A stretch of DNA of 64,000 bases from Ahaetulla prasina (Eukaryota > Chordata > Lepidosauria > Squamata > Colubridae): contig NC_080540.1 of assembly GCF_028640845.1 (NCBI RefSeq), forward strand, positions 135,002,420 through 135,066,419. Direction: 5' to 3'. Positions 55,922 to 61,900 of the stretch are shown here, one piece after another; positions within the stretch are counted from its first letter, which is position 1, and each line of letters starts with the position of its first letter. The translations under genes were made by a program, and so were the position numbers. The notes below the pieces were generated by a model. That model was not told where the DNA came from and did not search any database. It saw only the letters and a list, made by a program, of their open reading frames with translations.

Positions 55922-58900
55922 TCAGCTATGAGTAGATATATTTGGAACATGACAAGAATCTAGTATCTCAAATTACTAGTAGAATATAAACCATCAATTT
56001 GTATTTCTTCTGAATTTGTCTGGGTTATTAGATTCAGAATCTTTTGCTAATGTCAGACTGATTTTTGTCTCAGAGTACAACAAAAGTATTCTAAAATAAG
56101 CAATATCAGAAGTAGAATTATTTCCAGGAAATTACCTGCAGTGGGACATCTGGATCCAATTCAAATTGTGGCACTTTATCAGTCCATGGCATGAATTTCT
56201 TTGATTCTGGATCAATGTAGTAGTCAAAAATTGTTCCCTGAGATGGGAATTTGATGGTTTTAAATTCATTCACCCACCACTTGCTAAATTCCACACGATA
56301 ATCCACAAGCTACAGAGAAAATTATGCATATTTATTATGGTTTTGAATTTAAATTGATTTAAATTAGAATATAGTCTGAAAACATGACTTGACCAGAGGG
56401 AATACATTAAAACATCAAAACAAAATTTATCAAAGCTAAATGAGTTTAAAAAATAAAATGCAGGTTTAGCTCTGAATGAATGATTTGAATCAGCTGCTGT
56501 GATAAATAGGGTTAACTTCCCAAATTCCATTCATCTCAATGAAGGTTCAAATGACTAGAATGTACTATTAGTGGAATGTATGATTTTTTTTTCCCTTCAA
56601 AGGTGGGCCAGAGAGACCAAACCACACTACTTCCATTGATTCTAAGGGACGTGTGGCCTTAAAAAGAGTCCTGGTAAACAATAGAAACTCTAGAAAGAGT
56701 GCAGAGAAGAGCAACAAAGATGATTAGGGGACTGGAGGATAAAACATATGAAGAACGGTTGCAGGAACTGGGTATGTCTAGTTTAACAAAAAGAAGGACC
56801 AGGGGAGACATGATAGCAGTGTTCCAATATCTCAGGGGCTGCCACAGAGAAGTGGGAGTCGGGCTGTTCTCCAGAGCACCTGAGGGTAGAACAAGAAGCA
56901 ATGGGTGGAAACTGATCAAGGAAAGAAGCAACTTAGAACTAAGGAGAAATTTCCTGACAGTTAGAACAATTAATAAGTGGAACAACTTGCCTTCAGAAGT
57001 TGTGAATGCTCCAACACTGGAAATTTTTAAGAAAATGTTGGATAACCATCTGACTGAGATGGTGTAGGGTTTCCTGCCTGGGCAGGGGGTTGGACTAGAA
57101 GGCCTCCAAGGTCCCTTCCAACTCTGATGTTATGTTATGTTATGTTAATATGGTAAACAATATGACATATGAATGAAATGTTAAACCCTAAGAAGATGGA
57201 AGTGATTTTGGTATCAATGGTGTCGGTGCAGAAACCTTTGAAAAGGCCCATAGAAAAATGGATTCTGTGTACTGAATGTTGCTTATTGCGTCATTGGTCT
57301 ATATCAGGGGTCTCCAACCTTGACAACTTTAAGACTTGTGGACTTCAGCTTTGCTGGCTGAGGTATTCTGGGAGTTGAAGTCTTAAAGTTGCCAAGGTTG
57401 GAGACCCCTGGTCTATATTGAGGTAACTCTTGAGTTATGGTACTTGGAAAGGCTGATCACTTCTATTTCTGAAGATACCTGATCTTGAAACATTGCTCCT
57501 CCAAAAGCCCAGAAGCAAGCAAATACAAAATAGAGTTCGTATAGCTCTTTGGGAGAATCTGGAGGTGTGTTGACCGGAGTCAAGAGACATTCCAGTAAAT
57601 AGAGAATCATTTGCACCACGGTCACTTCAGGAACAGGGGTTATCTTCTTGAATCCAAATTTCAGTTTGTCCAAGCAGGTAGGTAAGTATTTATCAAACAA
57701 GATCATCAGGTTAGCTTTTTCTGATTGCACTTCTCGGCGCTCAATCCAACTGCTCACTATTCTGTAGAGTGACATAAAATTACTTACTGAATATGCATTC
57801 TCATGCATGTAACATGTACGTTCTACCCATCAACTGATATTTTTTTTATTCTTCTCCTTTCCCCCCTTACACTACATCTTTATAGGAATGCCACTTAAAT
57901 TACATACTACTCAATCAATACCATCAATGTATGAGTAATATGTTTTGGTAATTACCTATGAAACTAATCATTTTTGTGTAAACTGCATTACATATACTTA
58001 CACCTTTTGGTAAAAATAAAGCATCAGAAGTTCCTTATTTTGGAGAACAAGTCAACAGGTTTGAAAGGAAAAAGAGAAGCAAGAATTGACAATCAATCAA
58101 TAGTTAATAATTGACCAATCAGTGCTTGTTACCAATAATATTTCATCCCACCTTTTCAATTTTATTCTAAAACCCAAATTCATTTCTCTCCCCTCTGCAC
58201 AACACAAGGGAGGGAGGGAGAAATCATATTGTTTCACGCATCATGGAGGCAGACACTGTCCTTCACAAGTTACTTATGCTGTCATAGCAACTATACTATC
58301 TTTAGAGGCCCTTAACCCAATAATAATATCCAGGCACTAGATAGAAGGATTCCAGGACCCTTTCAAAGGGAACCAGGAAGTGGCTCAATGGCTAAGACAC
58401 TGAGCTTGTTGATCAGAAAGGTCTGGGGTTTGAATCCCTAGTACAGGTCTCCTGTGTGAGTGGGAGGTTGGACTAGATGACCTTCAAGGTCCCTTCCAAC
58501 TCTGTTACTGTTTACTTACGGATTCCAGCCCAGGTCAGCAGGATTGATATACAAGATTCCTGCTCGAGACACTGTGGCAGGTGTTGCTGTTCTTAGGTGA
58601 CTGATTTCAAACACAAGCCTCATGGTGGGGTTGAGTGGGATTCTCTCATTGCTGGCTAAGGTCAGCACCTAGGAAGGAAGGAGGAAACCATACAATGCAA
58701 CTTCCTGATTTCATAAAAGTGGATGCCAATGATTGAATCCCTAGCTTATTGTGCTGACCTTGTTGTCATCCATCACGGTATTCAAAGATTCAATCCACAT
58801 GGGATCAATATCTCCATCTAGAACAATCCATTTAGGTCCACGATGAGTTATATTAGCTAGATCACGCATTATAGTTGAAAATAAGCCTGCCAAGAACAGA

Positions 58901-61900
58901 GAAATTCTCAGTGAATTTTATAACATGCATGTATATGCTCAAGTTACAGTAAAGTTTATATCAACATACGCAGACAAATAAAGTTATTAAACTATTTGTG
59001 ATTATCACCTCATTTAAATAAATCCCCAAGCTGTAATGTGCTATCAGCTCATCATCCAGAAAACAGGAAAAAAAATATTATTTGGTCTTTGGCAAAGCCG
59101 ACATGAATGGTTTTCAAAACACACCTAAACCATGGGCCCATTTCAGTCTCACAGATGGTAAAGAAAATTTTTTGTACAAGACAGATACTGCTGCAAAAAT
59201 GGGTTCAGTACAGAGGTGGGTTTCAGCAGATTCTGACCAGTTCTGGAGAACTGGTAGTGGAAATTTTGAGTAGTTCGGAGAACTGGCAAATACTACCTCT
59301 GACTAGCCCCGTCCCCATCTATTTTCTGCCTCCAGAGTCCCAGCTGATCGGGTGGAAATGGGGATTTTGCAGTAACCTTCTCCTGGAGTGGGGAGGGAAT
59401 GGAGATTTTACAGTATCCTTCCCCTACCATGCCCACCAAACCACACCCACCAAGCTATGTCACACCTACCAAGCCACACCCACAGAATGGATAGTAAAAA
59501 TTTTTGAAACCCACCATTGATTCAGTAGTGTGTTCTCAGCAGATTTGCAAATCACCAACAGTATCTGCCCTAAAGATCATAGTGTCTAAATTGCTGACAT
59601 TAGCGGAGGTAATTCTTTAAAGTAACCACGTTCTTCAGGGCTTTGTACATGAATATTAACAGCAAGGTACTTCAGACGGTAATTGTGTCACTACATTCTA
59701 CACAGGCTAATGCTTTAAAATCATCTAGAGTATTGGGGGAGCTATCACCTAGTCACTTTCTGGCTCTATATGGGGCTGCCCTACAAAGAGAATTAGCAAC
59801 ATACATGCTAATGTATTCATATTTGCAGCTGGTAAATGTGAATGGAGGCAAAAAGACTCCAGCTGGTTAGACCAAAGATGTTCATACACTTTTACTTAGA
59901 ACAAGATTACGTATCTTTTTAAGATACTGCCAAGCAAGGTACTATGCCACTCCAGAGAGCTCTGCATTCTTGTGATAAAGTATTTTTATCCCCGTTTGGC
60001 AGCTGAGTCAGTTTATTTCCTGGCACAACTATAATTGTTTTTCCAGGTGAATCAGTAGATATCTGCAGAGCCACAGCTGGGCCATTTCCTCAGTTGGGAA
60101 AACGCCTGCTTTCTAAATTCTAGGCTCACTCCAATTGACAGAGATTCACCCCAAAGAAGGTGAAGCGAAGGAGCTTTGGTGTCACCATTACCACTATTTT
60201 AAATCGTGCACTAAAGAAGGAGACCATGCTAGTGTCCTCCATTTTAGTATCTATAGAGGGAATAAAGGAAGAAATATGCTATATTTATAAATGAGTAGGC
60301 TCAGTGCCTCTCATCTCCTTTCTTTTGATCTGCTCAGCTGATCATTGTCCTGGGCTCCTCCATTTGGGAAACAAAACTCTCTTCGGAGTCTTCTGCTGAA
60401 TCCTTCCCCAGAGACTATAGCTTTGCCAAACACTCCAATCCTATGTCCATAGGCAGTTCTCTCTATCTCTTTCCCATCTCAGACCTTGGGTAAAGATGTA
60501 ATCCTTCTACAACTTAGCTTCTCTGGACACCAAAAACTGCTCCATACACTCACATTAACTATCCATATTTTCTCTCCACCCATTGCCTTCTACAACACTC
60601 TGTAGTACATTTTCTCTCCTCATTTTTTCTCCCCCACCCCAATTTTCTCCCCTCTCCTTCTTCTTCTCTCCAATTTTAAGTTACAGCAGCAGCATATCCT
60701 TCCAGCAACTATGCAGGTGGGTGTCCCTCCTAGGGTTCTAGTCCCTGACATCTATATATAAGGCTGGACCAATGGATTGCTTTCTATCTCTGCCCCACAA
60801 GAGTACTGACTGACAGCCAAGTTCAGCCTATCAGCCTGTGTAATGAAGTAGCAATAGCAATAGCATTTAGACTTATATACCGTTTCACAGTGCTTTACAG
60901 CCCCCTCTAAGTGGTTTACAGAGTCTGCATATTGCCCCCAACAACAATTTGGGTCCGCATTTTACCGACCTCGGAAGGATGGAAGGCTGAATCAACCTTG
61001 AGCCTGTGGGACTTGAACTGTTGAACTGCTGACAGCCAGTAGTCAGGAGAAGTAGCCTGCAGTACTGCTTTCTAACCACTGTGCCACCATGCCCCTATGT
61101 ACTGCAGTTCCAGGCCAGAATTGAGTTTCCTTTCTCCTATTTCTCTCTCCTTTTGCTAACTCACACCAGCATAAAAGTAGTCATACCAAACTACAAAAAA
61201 ACACCACCACCACCATTTGCCTTAGTCTAATAAAGAACTGATTGGCTCATATGTTGTTTTCAAAGTTTTGAAGCTGCTTCCAATGGGATTGGTCTCAAAT
61301 CATTTCAGAAATGTTTCAGAGAATTCGAACAGTAAAAGTGGTGGAAACAAGACAGAAAAACCTTTCTTTGAATAATTAAAATAAACCTAATATGAGTTGG
61401 CAGCTATCCGACTCAATTATTCAACAGCATATGCATTTGGTATCTTTCTTAATTATAAGGTTTTTTATGTCAAAACCATTAAAGAGCCAAGGTGGCACAG
61501 TGGTTAGAATGTAATACTGCAGGCTACTTCTGCTGACTGGCTGCTGACTGCAATTTGGCAGTTCAACTCTCACGAGGCTCAAGGTTGACTCAGCCTTCCA
61601 TCGTTCTGAGGCCAGTAAAATGAGGACCCAGATTGTTGGGGCAATATGCTGACTCTGTAAACCGCTTAGAGAGGGCTATGAAGCAGTATATAAGTCTAAG
61701 TGCTATTGCTATTGTTACTGTCATCAGATATACCATGGATAAAAAAATAATACTGGTTTTTTTTGTCCTGCTTGACGTTGGCTCAAATAACTCAAGTGGG
61801 GAAGAATTTATACACCGTGTAATAAAGGGTTCTTTTTAGAAAGTGATAGTATTAGAATTTTAAAGAGCAAGAATGTGTTTTAAGGTCATAACTGTAGTAT

